A stretch of DNA of 64,000 bases from Candidatus Proximibacter danicus. Lineage in GTDB: Bacteria; Pseudomonadota; Gammaproteobacteria; Burkholderiales; Rhodocyclaceae. Below are positions 1 through 8,687 of the stretch, one piece after another. The notes under the pieces are model-generated. The model saw only the letters and a program-made list of their open reading frames with translations, was not told where the DNA came from and ran no database searches. A program made the translations under genes and the position numbers. Location of the stretch: assembly GCA_016710885.1 (NCBI GenBank), contig JADJUC010000028.1:103958-167957 (forward strand), given 5' to 3'. The first letter of the stretch is position 1, and every line of letters begins with the position of its first letter.

Positions 1-2282
1 CGTGGCGACGACGATTTTGCCCTTGGAGGTGGCGCCGGTACGCAACTTCTCCGCCTCGATATAGGGGATCAGGTGGGCGACGGCCTGCTTCATGACGCGC
101 GCCGATTTCACCACCTGCGGCAGGAACATCTTGCCCTCGCCGAACAGGTCGCCGACGACGTTCATGCCGTTCATCAGCGGGCCTTCGATCACCGACAGCG
201 GCGGCTGGCCGGCGGCTTCGAGCGCAGCGCGGCATTCTTCGGTGTCGGCGACGACGAAATCGGTGATGCCCTTCACCAGTGCGTGCGACAGCCGCTCTTC
301 GACTGGCATCTGGCGCCAGGTCAGATCTGGGCCGGTGTCCCTTGCCTTGCCTTCCTTGACCGTCTGCGCGAACTCGACCAGTGCTTCACCAGCGCCGGCA
401 TTTCTGTTCAGTACGACATCCTCGACCTTCTCGCGCAGCGCCGTTTCGAGATCGTCATAGACGCCGAGCATGCCGGCGTTGACGATGCCCATCGACAGCC
501 CGGCCTTGATCGCGTGGTAGAGGAAAACGGTGTGGATCGCCTCGCGCACCGCGTCGTTGCCGCGGAACGAAAACGAGACGTTGGAGACGCCGCCGGAAAT
601 CTGCGCGTGCGGCAGGTGGGCGCGAATCCAGCGGCAAGCTTCGATGAAGTCGACCGCGTAGTTGTCGTGCTCGGCGATGCCGGTGGCAATGGCAAAGATG
701 TTCGGGTCGAAGATGATGTCTTCGGGCGGGAAGCCAATTTTCAACGTTCGCCGGTGAGCAGCTCGTAGGCGCGCTGGCAGATCTCGGTCTTGCGCTTGAA
801 CGTATCGGCCTGTCCGGCTTCGTCGAAAGCCATGACCACCACGGCGGCACCGTAGCGGCGCGCCAGCTTGGCCTGATGCAGGAAGGACGCTTCGCCCTCC
901 TTCATCGAGATCGAATTGACGATGCCCTTGCCCTGGATGCACTTGAGGCCGGCCTCGATCACTTCCCACTTCGAGGAGTCGATCATGATCGGCACGCGGG
1001 CAATGTCCGGCTCCGAGGCGATCAGCTTGAGGAAGCGATCCATCGCCGCCTTGGAATCGAGCATCGCCTCGTCCATGTTGATGTCGATCACCTGCGCGCC
1101 GTTCTCCACCTGCTGGCGGGCGACCGCCAGCGCGTCGTCGAGACGGCCTTCGAGGATCATGCGGGCGAAGGCCTTGGAGCCGGTGACGTTGGTGCGTTCG
1201 CCGACGTTCACGAACAGCGAATCCTTGCCAACGTTGAACGGTTCCAGCCCCGAGAGGCGTAGCTTCTTTTCGACCTCTGGGATGGCGCGCGGCTTGACGC
1301 CGTCAACATACTTGGCGATGGCTGCGATGTGGTCCGGTGAGGTGCCGCAGCAGCCGCCGACGATGTTCACGAAGCCGTGCTTCGCCCAGTCGGCGACTTC
1401 CTCGGCCAGCTGTTCGGGCGTCTCGTCGTAACCGCCGAAAGCGTTAGGCAGGCCGGCGTTCGGGTGGGCGGAAACGAAGCAATCGCAGACGCGCGACAGC
1501 TCCTCCACATACTGGCGCAACTCCTTGGAGCCGAGCGCGCAGTTCAGGCCGAAGGACAGCGGGCGGATATGGTTCAGCGAGTTCCAGAAGGCCTCGGCCG
1601 TCTGGCCCGAGAGCGTGCGGCCAGAGGCGTCGGTGATGGTGCCGGAGATCATCACCGGCCAGCGGCGGCCGGCATTCTCGAAGAATTGTTCGATGGCGAA
1701 CAGCGCCGCCTTGGCATTGAGCGTGTCGAACACCGTCTCGACCAGCAGCAGGTCGGCGCCACCGTCGACCAGCCCGCGGATGGCCTCGGTGTAGGTCTCG
1801 ACCAGTTCGTCGAAAGTGACGTTGCGGTAGCCGGGGTCGTTCACGTCCGGCGAGATCGAGCCGGTGCGCGAGGTCGGGCCGAGGACGCCGGCGACGAAGC
1901 GCGGCTTGGCCGGGTTCTTGGCAGTGAACTCGTCGCAGGCTTCGCGCGCCAGCTTCGCGCCGGCGACGTTCAGTTCATAGACGATGGGTTCGAGCTTGTA
2001 GTCGGCCTGCGAGATCGCCGTCGCATTGAAGGTGTTCGTTTCAAGGATGTCGGCGCCGGCGGCCAGGTACTCGGCGTGGATGCCTTTGATGACCTCTGGT
2101 TTGGTCAGCAGCAGCAGGTCGTTGTTGCCCTTGAGGTCGTGCGGGTGCGCGGCAAAACGCTCGCCGCGGTAATCCTTCTCAGTCAGCCCGTGGCGCTGGA
2201 TCATCGTGCCCATGGCGCCGTCGAGGACGAGGATGCGTTGCTGGAGAAGGGCGGAGAGTTCGGATGTACGGTCGGGCTGCAT
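1..2282 (-). CDS. metH: Cobalamin-dependent methionine synthase, partial, with apparent frameshift
   Basis: Transfers the methyl group of 5-methyltetrahydrofolate to homocysteine through B12, in the cytosol. Residues 1-330 form the homocysteine-binding barrel, with zinc-ligand cysteines in GLNCALG and GGCCGTSP; the pterin-binding barrel follows from about 355 (VGERTNVTGSKAF). The frame ends at a TGA at 741-743 just after RAYELLTGER, yet MetH homology resumes at once in another frame (KIGFPPEDIIFDPNIF), passes the cap-domain signature EGPLMNGMNVVGDLFGEGK and is still open at base 1, before the B12-binding DxHxxG. One base seems to be missing near 737-745. Roughly 760 of the usual 1,200 or so residues are present. 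The ATG at 2282 follows GAGG. A SAM-II riboswitch and terminator precede it, so high SAM should repress it. The family call is certain; whether the break is real or a sequence error cannot be told here. Confidence 0.93.
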
Positions 2283-2293
2283 GGCAATACCTC

Positions 2294-2334
2294 AAAAAGC
2301 AAAAACCCGTTCAGCGTCGGGAGCGAACGGGTTT
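2294..2334 (-). terminator. Intrinsic terminator in the metH leader
   Basis: On the minus strand, GAACGGGT pairs with ACCCGTTC (arms 2305-2312 and 2325-2332, 12-nt loop) and is followed by TTTTTGCTTTTT. It lies between the SAM-II aptamer and the metH start, so it is the likely expression platform for premature termination. Confidence 0.75.
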
Positions 2335-2345
2335 CGGAAAGAACG

Positions 2346-2399
2346 CCCGCTTTAGCCGTATTTGTAATGCGCCCGCAAGCTGAACTTCAAATCGGCGCG
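2346..2399 (-). promoter_or_regulatory. SAM-II riboswitch upstream of metH
   Basis: The minus strand shows the SAM-II (metA-type) core in order: GCGCCGATTTGAA, then CAGCTTGCGGGCGC, then AAATACGGCTAAAGCGG. GCGCC pairs with GGGCGC to form P1, and the downstream GGCTAAAG block is the conserved pseudoknot/ligand segment. The same three blocks occur at 34468-34520 before metX, with different linkers. A terminator follows directly. SAM-II aptamers bind S-adenosylmethionine and lower expression of methionine genes; here the controlled gene is metH. The call rests on motif order and context, not a covariance search. Confidence 0.83.
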
Positions 2400-2530
2400 A
2401 AGGGCGAAAGATACGGTCTAAGTGGCTGATTGTCAATGAATAGGCGTGTTTTTCATGGGGATTTGGCAGGCCCTCCCCGAGGGTACAAAGCTGCGCTATT
2501 CTGCTGGCAGAAAACAATCAGGAGACTCCG

Positions 2531-3658
2531 ATGAAAATGCGCGCCGCCGTACTCGACCAGATGCAGGCACCCTCCCCTTACGCCGCATCGAAGCCAGTCT
2601 CGGTCGAGACGATCACACTCGGCAATCCTGGTCCCGGTGAGGTGTTGGTGCGCATCACCGCTGCCGGGCTGTGCCACTCCGACCTGTCGATCATCAACGG
2701 TGACCGGCCACGGGCGATGCCGATGGTGCTTGGCCACGAAGCCGCAGGTGTGGTCGAGGAATGCGGCCCGGGTGTTACCGACCTCACGCGTGGCGACTCG
2801 GTGGCCTTGGTCTTCGTACCCTCCTGCGGCCATTGCCTGCCCTGTCAGGAAGGCCGGCCCGCACTGTGCGAACCGGGCGCTGCGGCCAACGGTGCCGGCA
2901 CGCTGGTCGGTGGTCATCGAGTGCTGAGTCGTCCTGATGGACAGGTGCTTAACCATCAAGTGGGCGTGTCGTGCTTTGCTGAATACGCGGTGGTCAATCG
3001 CGGCTCGCTGGTAAAAGTGGTGCCGGACCTCGCGCCGGAAGTGGCTGCTATATTTGGCTGTGCCGTACTCACTGGCGTCGGTGCCGCCCTCAACTCGGCG
3101 CAGGTGCGCCTTGGCCAGACGGTCGCCGTACTCGGCCTTGGCGGTGTCGGACTTTCAGCCCTGCTCGGGGCGCTGGCCGCCGGCGCCCGCGAAGTGGTGG
3201 CGCTCGACGTGCTGCCGGAGAAGCTGGAGCTGGCAATGTCGCTCGGCGCAACGCGCGCCTTTCGTGCCGACGATCCTGATGTCGTCCAGCAACTGCGCGC
3301 GGCCCTACCCGGTGGCATCGACGTTGCCATCGAGGCCGCGAGTGCCGTACCGGCGCTGGAACTGGCGTGGAAAATTACCCGGCGCGGCGGCACCACGGTG
3401 ACCTGCAGCCTGCCTAATCCGGCGCATCACCTGCTGGTGCCGGTGGTGCAGATGACGGCCGAGGAGCGCACGCTGAAAGGCAGCTACCTCGGATCGGCGG
3501 TGCCCACCCGCGACATCCCGAATTACATCGCGCTCTATCAGGCCGGTCGCCTGCCGGTTGATAAGCTGATCACGCACCGACTGTCACTCGACCAGATCAA
3601 CGAGGGCTTCGACCGGCTTGCGGCCGGGCAGGCCGTGCGGCAGGTGATCCTGTTCTGA
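2531..3658 (+). CDS. Zinc-dependent alcohol dehydrogenase, MDR family
   Basis: A 375-residue medium-chain NAD(P)-dependent alcohol dehydrogenase of the class III-like branch, presumably cytosolic. Catalytic zinc ligands are visible as Cys48 (GLCHSD) and His69-Glu70 (GHE). Structural zinc is held by Cys99, Cys102, Cys105 and Cys113 (CGHCLPCQEGRPALC). The Rossmann nucleotide-binding loop GLGGVGLSALLG lies near residue 200. The ATG follows AGGAG at a good distance. It stands alone between metH and the next gene, with no neighbour that points to a substrate. The family is clear; the substrate (simple alcohol, aryl alcohol or a thiol adduct) cannot be read from the sequence. Confidence 0.9.
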   Translation: MKMRAAVLDQMQAPSPYAASKPVSVETITLGNPGPGEVLVRITAAGLCHSDLSIINGDRPRAMPMVLGHEAAGVVEECGPGVTDLTRGDSVALVFVPSCGHCLPCQEGRPALCEPGAAANGAGTLVGGHRVLSRPDGQVLNHQVGVSCFAEYAVVNRGSLVKVVPDLAPEVAAIFGCAVLTGVGAALNSAQVRLGQTVAVLGLGGVGLSALLGALAAGAREVVALDVLPEKLELAMSLGATRAFRADDPDVVQQLRAALPGGIDVAIEAASAVPALELAWKITRRGGTTVTCSLPNPAHHLLVPVVQMTAEERTLKGSYLGSAVPTRDIPNYIALYQAGRLPVDKLITHRLSLDQINEGFDRLAAGQAVRQVILF

Positions 3659-3833
3659 TGTAGCTTCTGCCGTAGTGGCGGCAGGAGACGAAGCGCGTGG
3701 CGCGGAGTTTCATGTGCGCGACCACGCCATATCGCCATGAGTATGCGTTCTGGGTTGAACGAACAGGTTTGGCCGGGCACAATGACTTCCCTTTGTCATT
3801 CTTCGTGTCCCATAACCGGAGCTCTGAAGCGAT

Positions 3834-6800
3834 ATGCATTCAAGTCATTACGAAATTCTTGGCGTGTCTTCCGCCGCGACAATGGACGAAATTCGCGGCG
3901 CTTATTCGGCCCGGCTGAAGGAACTTCGTAATTCACTGGGAGCGGGGCAATCGTCGGCGGACTATCTCGATGCGTTGAGGGATGCTTACCGAGTACTTTC
4001 GTCTCCAGAATTGCGTGCCGAATACGACGCTGGAAATTCGACCCCGGCTCGACAGGAGGGCGTTGACGGCGACGATGTCGCGGGTGCGGGGCACAACATG
4101 CAGCGTGCGACTGCACCTTCGCGGCGGCGCCTGGTTCGTGCGCTTACCGTCGTGCTTGCCGTCAGCCTGCTGGCAAGCGCGGTGTTCGGTGGATGGTTGG
4201 CGTGGGATAGAGGTTACGTCCCCGGCAATCCACGCGCCGCAACTGTTGAAGTGATGGAACCGATCGTACGCCGGGCTGCAGTCATGAAGTCGCAACAACG
4301 GACAGTTTGCGTCAGCCCTGAACTTGAGAGAGCTGCTCCAGAAATCCAGGGGGTGCCCGGCATCGTAAATCGCACAGTCCCCGGCCAGCATTCGCTCATT
4401 CTGTTACTCGAAACCCATGCGCGTGACCAGGATGTGCGAGAGCGCCAGCTTCGCCAGTTGAGTTTTTTTGCCAAGCAAGGGTTCTTCTCCGAGAACGACC
4501 TGACGGTGGACACCGATGCCGGCTCGCGCGCTGCGAAGCAGTTCCAGCTGACCTGGCAGGGATACGGAGCAATGCTGACTCGCGGCGGAAACACACCATG
4601 CTTTGTCGTCGGCGACCGCGAGTTCAATGCAATCCAGACAATAGAAAAGCGCAATGAAGACGTCTTTGGAATGGAAATCTACGAAGTCGCCTACGAAACC
4701 GCAGTCATGAATGTTTCGCCATGGGTGTCCAGCGAGTCCGCGAAAGCGCTGTTTCCGAAACTTGCAGGGCTGATCTCACCGAAACGTGAAATGACCCGCC
4801 TGTTGCGCGGCAACGAAGGGTGGGTTACCGAAATGGAGGCGCAGCGCCGTTCCTCGCTGCTGAACGAGAATAGCGCCGGTGCAGCTGCTTTTGCAAAGCA
4901 GATGGAAGCGCTGTTGTCGCCGCCGCCGGCTCCCGATCCTGCCACGGTCCGAACGGCATTCAGCGACTACCTGAATGGCGACCAATGGCTGGGGCGCGGA
5001 ACGGTGGCGTGTATGTCGCTGCGCTTGCAGCGCGGTGGTGACGACCGCGAGGCAGCAAACGACCGCAGCAGCTATCGTGTCGTCTATCACGATCAGGCAG
5101 GTCGCCCGGAGTATCAGCGGACACAAATGATGACTGCGTTGCACCTGTTGTCAGCACTTGAAATTGCAGGTTTGGCACAGATTGAGAGTTTGCCGCCACC
5201 GTCACCGACGGGTCCTGCGGTATCAACCCGTCCCGGCGCTATTAAGTCTCTGAAAGAAACGACGCTCGCGTCAGCAGTGACGTCCGGTGTGCGTTTCGTC
5301 CTTAGGCCGGATGCCGTTCAGGCGCTCGGTTTGAACGGGAGTGCATGCATTCCCGTCGGCCGGATGAAGGTTGAATTTCTCGGGACGCAGTATGCCGGAA
5401 ATCGCGCAGGGTCATTGATCGCTTACGCCAAGGTTACTCAGACGCCGGACTGGGTGGTGACAATGGCGGAGCACCTCCCCGCAGTGCGCAGCGCGATCGA
5501 AAACGGCATTCCGCTCAACGGCATGCTTGGCTATGCCGACGACCCAACGGGTAGCGGACAGGGTAAGCGCTGGCGGGTAACGTCGCTCGGGCCTTCTTAT
5601 CCCGAGATGCAGATCTCGTCGGTGCCGCGCTCCATGCAGGACAGATTTCCGGTGACCGTCAGCGAATCAACAAAAGTGCCAAAATCGGGTGTGGTTGGTT
5701 CGCCGACGAGCATACCTCTCAGGGTAACTTCTCCGGTGGCGTCTGCTCCGGTCGATTTCCGGATTCCTGCGCCGGTTGCGGTTCCTCTGCCGGCGGTTGC
5801 CGCAAATGGTTCAGCGGCGCTGCCGAAGATCGAAAAGGGCACAGCGCCATACGCTGCCGGCGATCTGGATGTGCATGCTATTTCCGTTTACGAGGGTAAC
5901 TTGCTCAATGGTGAGCAGCGAGGGTTTCAGCAGCATCCAGAAGGCGTTGTCGAAATCCGTCTCGGCAAGACTGGAAGCCCGGCGATGCTCCTCCTGTCAT
6001 CCTACGAGCCGAACGAGTGGCGAATCACACTGGAGCCCGGCGCCAACCTCGGAAAGGTGCTCGCCTATGGACACTATCCGCAACGGGTGTTGGTGAATGG
6101 AAGGCACAAGGCCGAAATTTTCACCCCGTCGCGTGAGGCGATGCCGCGTGCCGTCGGTGGCCGAATACTTCTGCCGAACCAAATGGAAGCAAACCAGATG
6201 CGCGACGTAGCGGATCTGGTCCGAAGCTTGACCGGAAAATTGCCTGTCTCTTTTCAGGCCCAGTATCGTCCGAAGTCGTCGTTTTCCGTCGAGGCTTCGA
6301 CGCCCCCGTTTTCGCTGCCAGCCCCGATATCCGTTGCCAGTCTGGGTGCAGGAGATGTGGTGTTGAAGGGATCGTCGCACGATCCCGTGACGGCGCTCGA
6401 AGTGAAATACGGCAATGTCGGTGCCTATACCCCAGCGTGGGCGTCACGTTCCTACTCATCGGGCCGAATCTATTTCGAGGGCAATATGGCGGTCACTGGC
6501 GGGCTGGTTTCAGAACCGCACGCCAACATCGGTGTCGCGTTGGCAAAAAGTGGTGGCGGTATGCTTGATGACACCCAAGGGAACTACGCTGTCATTCCCC
6601 ACGGTCAGCAGAAGATATATCGGAATGGCGATAACTTCGGACTGGCACTGGATCTCGATGCAGGCATGGCCTATGTCCGTATAAACGGCGACTGGGTTAC
6701 GGGAGCACCGGGGAGCGGAAATGGTCGTGCCCTTAAAAAAGGCCGCGAGTATGTTCCCTATTTTTATGCGTCGGCTATTGGCAGCGGCGCCGAACGACTT

Positions 6801-6902
6801 GGACAGACCTCGTGGGTAACCAATTTTGGTGCGAGCAGCTTTCGGCACCCTCTGCCGAAAGGTTACAGCTCTTACGATGGCAGGCAGAAAGCACCACTTT
6901 GA
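3834..6902 (+). CDS. Large J-like / transmembrane / SPRY-like protein of unknown function
   Basis: A 1,022-residue protein I do not recognise as a named family. Residues 5-66 resemble a J domain (YEILGVSSAATMDEIRGAY, then AYRVLSSPELRAEYD), but the catalytic HPD is absent: the equivalent stretch reads LKELRNS, so it should not stimulate DnaK in the usual way. A basic stretch leads into one membrane helix at about 100-123, which would put the remaining 900 residues in the periplasm. Residues near 676-760 form a beta-rich module (VHAISVYEG, VEIRLGKTG, MLLLSSYEPNEW). The last 180 residues look SPRY/B30.2-like (GLALDLDAGMAYVRINGDW, WVTNFGASSF, LPKGYSSY). No operon partner is evident, and base use looks less GC-rich than in the flanks. 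The protein is probably real because the frame is long, uninterrupted and domain-structured. Its role is unknown. Confidence 0.85.
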   Translation: MHSSHYEILGVSSAATMDEIRGAYSARLKELRNSLGAGQSSADYLDALRDAYRVLSSPELRAEYDAGNSTPARQEGVDGDDVAGAGHNMQRATAPSRRRLVRALTVVLAVSLLASAVFGGWLAWDRGYVPGNPRAATVEVMEPIVRRAAVMKSQQRTVCVSPELERAAPEIQGVPGIVNRTVPGQHSLILLLETHARDQDVRERQLRQLSFFAKQGFFSENDLTVDTDAGSRAAKQFQLTWQGYGAMLTRGGNTPCFVVGDREFNAIQTIEKRNEDVFGMEIYEVAYETAVMNVSPWVSSESAKALFPKLAGLISPKREMTRLLRGNEGWVTEMEAQRRSSLLNENSAGAAAFAKQMEALLSPPPAPDPATVRTAFSDYLNGDQWLGRGTVACMSLRLQRGGDDREAANDRSSYRVVYHDQAGRPEYQRTQMMTALHLLSALEIAGLAQIESLPPPSPTGPAVSTRPGAIKSLKETTLASAVTSGVRFVLRPDAVQALGLNGSACIPVGRMKVEFLGTQYAGNRAGSLIAYAKVTQTPDWVVTMAEHLPAVRSAIENGIPLNGMLGYADDPTGSGQGKRWRVTSLGPSYPEMQISSVPRSMQDRFPVTVSESTKVPKSGVVGSPTSIPLRVTSPVASAPVDFRIPAPVAVPLPAVAANGSAALPKIEKGTAPYAAGDLDVHAISVYEGNLLNGEQRGFQQHPEGVVEIRLGKTGSPAMLLLSSYEPNEWRITLEPGANLGKVLAYGHYPQRVLVNGRHKAEIFTPSREAMPRAVGGRILLPNQMEANQMRDVADLVRSLTGKLPVSFQAQYRPKSSFSVEASTPPFSLPAPISVASLGAGDVVLKGSSHDPVTALEVKYGNVGAYTPAWASRSYSSGRIYFEGNMAVTGGLVSEPHANIGVALAKSGGGMLDDTQGNYAVIPHGQQKIYRNGDNFGLALDLDAGMAYVRINGDWVTGAPGSGNGRALKKGREYVPYFYASAIGSGAERLGQTSWVTNFGASSFRHPLPKGYSSYDGRQKAPL

Positions 6903-6953
6903 TCGCTTGTGGCACCGGCCGGTCGCGCGACCACAGATGGCGTTGCTTCCTTA

Positions 6954-7442
6954 TTAGCCGCCGCGCTGCAGCATCATCTTCGTGGTATTGACCAGCAGCC
7001 CGGTTTCGACGCTGAAGTGCGCGTAGAAGTGCCACTCCTCGGCGGGGGGAGTGCCTTCGACGCGCCAGTCCCAGACCTCTTCCTTTTTCATCGGAAAGGT
7101 GACTGAACTGCCCGGCTTGCCGAGGATGCGCTGGACCTGATCCTTGCTCATGCCGAATACCAGCTTGGCGTAGTTCTCGTCGGTCAGCACCTGCTCGATC
7201 CGCTGCAGCACCCTGTCCGGACCGAAAGTCAGCATGTGGGTATGCACACCCTGCGGCTGGCGGTTGTATTCCCAGGTAACACTGCCGTCGGCATTGGTGT
7301 ATTCGCCGGCCGGATTGCCCATGCGCTTCTGCACTTCCGCAGCGGTCGTGATCCCCGGTTTGAACTCGTCGAGGAAAATGGCATCGCATCCCGGCAGCAC
7401 GGCGGCGATGGAAACCAGAGCAGCAACGAGACGCTTGAACAT
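6954..7442 (-). CDS. BamE/SmpA-like outer-membrane lipoprotein
   Basis: A 162-residue predicted lipoprotein: a short hydrophobic signal ends in the lipobox LPGC (Cys19). The mature part holds two copies of a BamE/OmlA-like pattern. One is ITTAAEVQKRMGNPAGEYTN, followed by a tryptophan-containing strand; the other is FGMSKDQVQRILGKPGSS, followed by EVWDWRV. The family folds as a helix-plus-sheet and includes the BAM-complex accessory BamE, but this gene stands alone, so a direct BAM role is only an inference. An AAGGAAG ribosome-binding site precedes the ATG. About 38 bases around its start recur in imperfect form near 12020-12055. Confidence 0.75.
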   Translation of the reverse strand: MFKRLVAALVSIAAVLPGCDAIFLDEFKPGITTAAEVQKRMGNPAGEYTNADGSVTWEYNRQPQGVHTHMLTFGPDRVLQRIEQVLTDENYAKLVFGMSKDQVQRILGKPGSSVTFPMKKEEVWDWRVEGTPPAEEWHFYAHFSVETGLLVNTTKMMLQRGG

Positions 7443-7658
7443 GGGTTGCTTCCTTGCAGGATCGAATCAGTCTGAAAACCCGGCCTTGATGAATCAAGGC
7501 AACGCAAGTCACGGATTGCTTGCTGCGCTTGACTGCTTTTTGCCAGGAACACTCGTGCCGAGTATAGCCAAATCGGCTGTCTGGCTCCCGCCGAATCGGA
7601 AAATCGCTGCCGCAGCATTTTCGACCCAACCTTGTCGGGAGGCTTGTCGCGTCTAGTA

Positions 7659-7676
7659 TATTAGAGTAATCTAATA
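7659..7676. promoter_or_regulatory. AT-rich palindromic operator candidate
   Basis: TATTAGAGTAATCTAATA is a perfect inverted repeat (7-bp arms, 4-bp spacer) ending four bases before the start of the efflux adaptor gene. A possible -10 (TATATT) overlaps its left edge. ArsR-family repressors, including sulfur-responsive BigR/SqrR types, bind AT-rich palindromes over the -10 region. No regulator gene lies in the window, so the binder is unknown. Confidence 0.5.
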
Positions 7677-7679
7677 AAT

Positions 7680-8663
7680 ATGATGCGCATATTTTCCTTC
7701 TCCGTCATTTCGCTTTGCATGCTGAGCAGCGCATTTGCGGACGCGTTGCCGTCGCGCGTACTCGCGCCGCAGGCGGTCGCCTTGGGCATCCACGCCGAAG
7801 CGACGGTCGAGGCGGTGCAGCAGGCAACGGTCGCGGCGCAGGTGACCGGCCGCATCGTTGACGTGCGTGTTGATGCCGGCGCTGCGGTGAAGAAGGGCGA
7901 TGTGTTGATGCGCATCGACGCCCGTGAAGCGGCGGAGGCGGCACAGGCCGCGCAGTCGCAACTGGCGGTAGCGCAGGCCCAGTTCGAACGTAACAGGCAG
8001 TTGCGCCAGCAGAACTTCATCAGCCAGGCTGGGCTCGACAAGGCAAAGGCTGACTACGATGCAGCGAAAGCCGGCGCGGCGCAGGCCAGCGTCGGCCTTG
8101 GTCACGCCAGTGTTGCCTCGCCGATCGGCGGACTAATCGCCCGACGTCACGCCGAAGCGGGCGAAATGGCGTCCCCGGGCCGTGCACTGGTAACGGTCTA
8201 TGATCCCGCCAGCCTGCGCGTCACTGCCAGTATTCCGCAATATCAACTGGGCGAGATGCGCCGCGCAAAAACGGCCCGCGTCGAGTTTCCCGAACTTGGC
8301 CGCAGCGCCGATGCAACGAGCGTCACCCTGTTGCCGACTGCCGACGCCTCGACGCACGTCTCGCAGGTGCGCGTCGGTCTGCCCGCGAACCTCGAAGGTG
8401 TTGTCCCCGGCATGTTTGCCCGCGTAACCTTCATTACCGGGCAGGCCGAGAAGCTGACCGTGCCGGCCGCCGCCATCGCGCACCGCGGTGAGGTGACCGC
8501 GGTTTATGTGGAGACCGAACAGGGATTGCAACTGCGTCAGCTTCGTCTTGGCGAAAACTTTGCCGGCGAATACGAGGTGCTGGCCGGCATTGTCGCCGGC
8601 GAGCGTGTCGTGCTTGACCCCGTCAGGGCGGCGATCCGCCTGAAATCGGCGGCCAATCGCTGA
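7680..8663 (+). CDS. RND efflux periplasmic adaptor (HlyD/MFP family)
   Basis: A 327-residue membrane-fusion protein that would link an inner-membrane RND pump to an outer-membrane channel. A signal peptide of about 20 residues ends at SSAFA. Then come the lipoyl half-motifs (AATVAAQVTGRIVDVRVDAG), a short alpha-hairpin (residues 80-140), and the beta-barrel and membrane-proximal domains. It is translated only 24 bases ahead of the RND permease, so the two form an operon. No clear ribosome-binding site precedes the ATG, and the palindrome at 7659-7676 sits where one would be, so the mRNA may be nearly leaderless. No outer-membrane factor is encoded beside it. Substrate unknown. Confidence 0.88.
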   Translation: MMRIFSFSVISLCMLSSAFADALPSRVLAPQAVALGIHAEATVEAVQQATVAAQVTGRIVDVRVDAGAAVKKGDVLMRIDAREAAEAAQAAQSQLAVAQAQFERNRQLRQQNFISQAGLDKAKADYDAAKAGAAQASVGLGHASVASPIGGLIARRHAEAGEMASPGRALVTVYDPASLRVTASIPQYQLGEMRRAKTARVEFPELGRSADATSVTLLPTADASTHVSQVRVGLPANLEGVVPGMFARVTFITGQAEKLTVPAAAIAHRGEVTAVYVETEQGLQLRQLRLGENFAGEYEVLAGIVAGERVVLDPVRAAIRLKSAANR

Positions 8664-8687
8664 TGCTGCGCTGAACACTCGCTGAGC

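Noticed and set aside
3661..3690. Hairpin CTTCTGCCG/CGGCAGGAG after the alcohol dehydrogenase
   Set aside because: It has no T-run and one G:U pair, so I do not call it a terminator.
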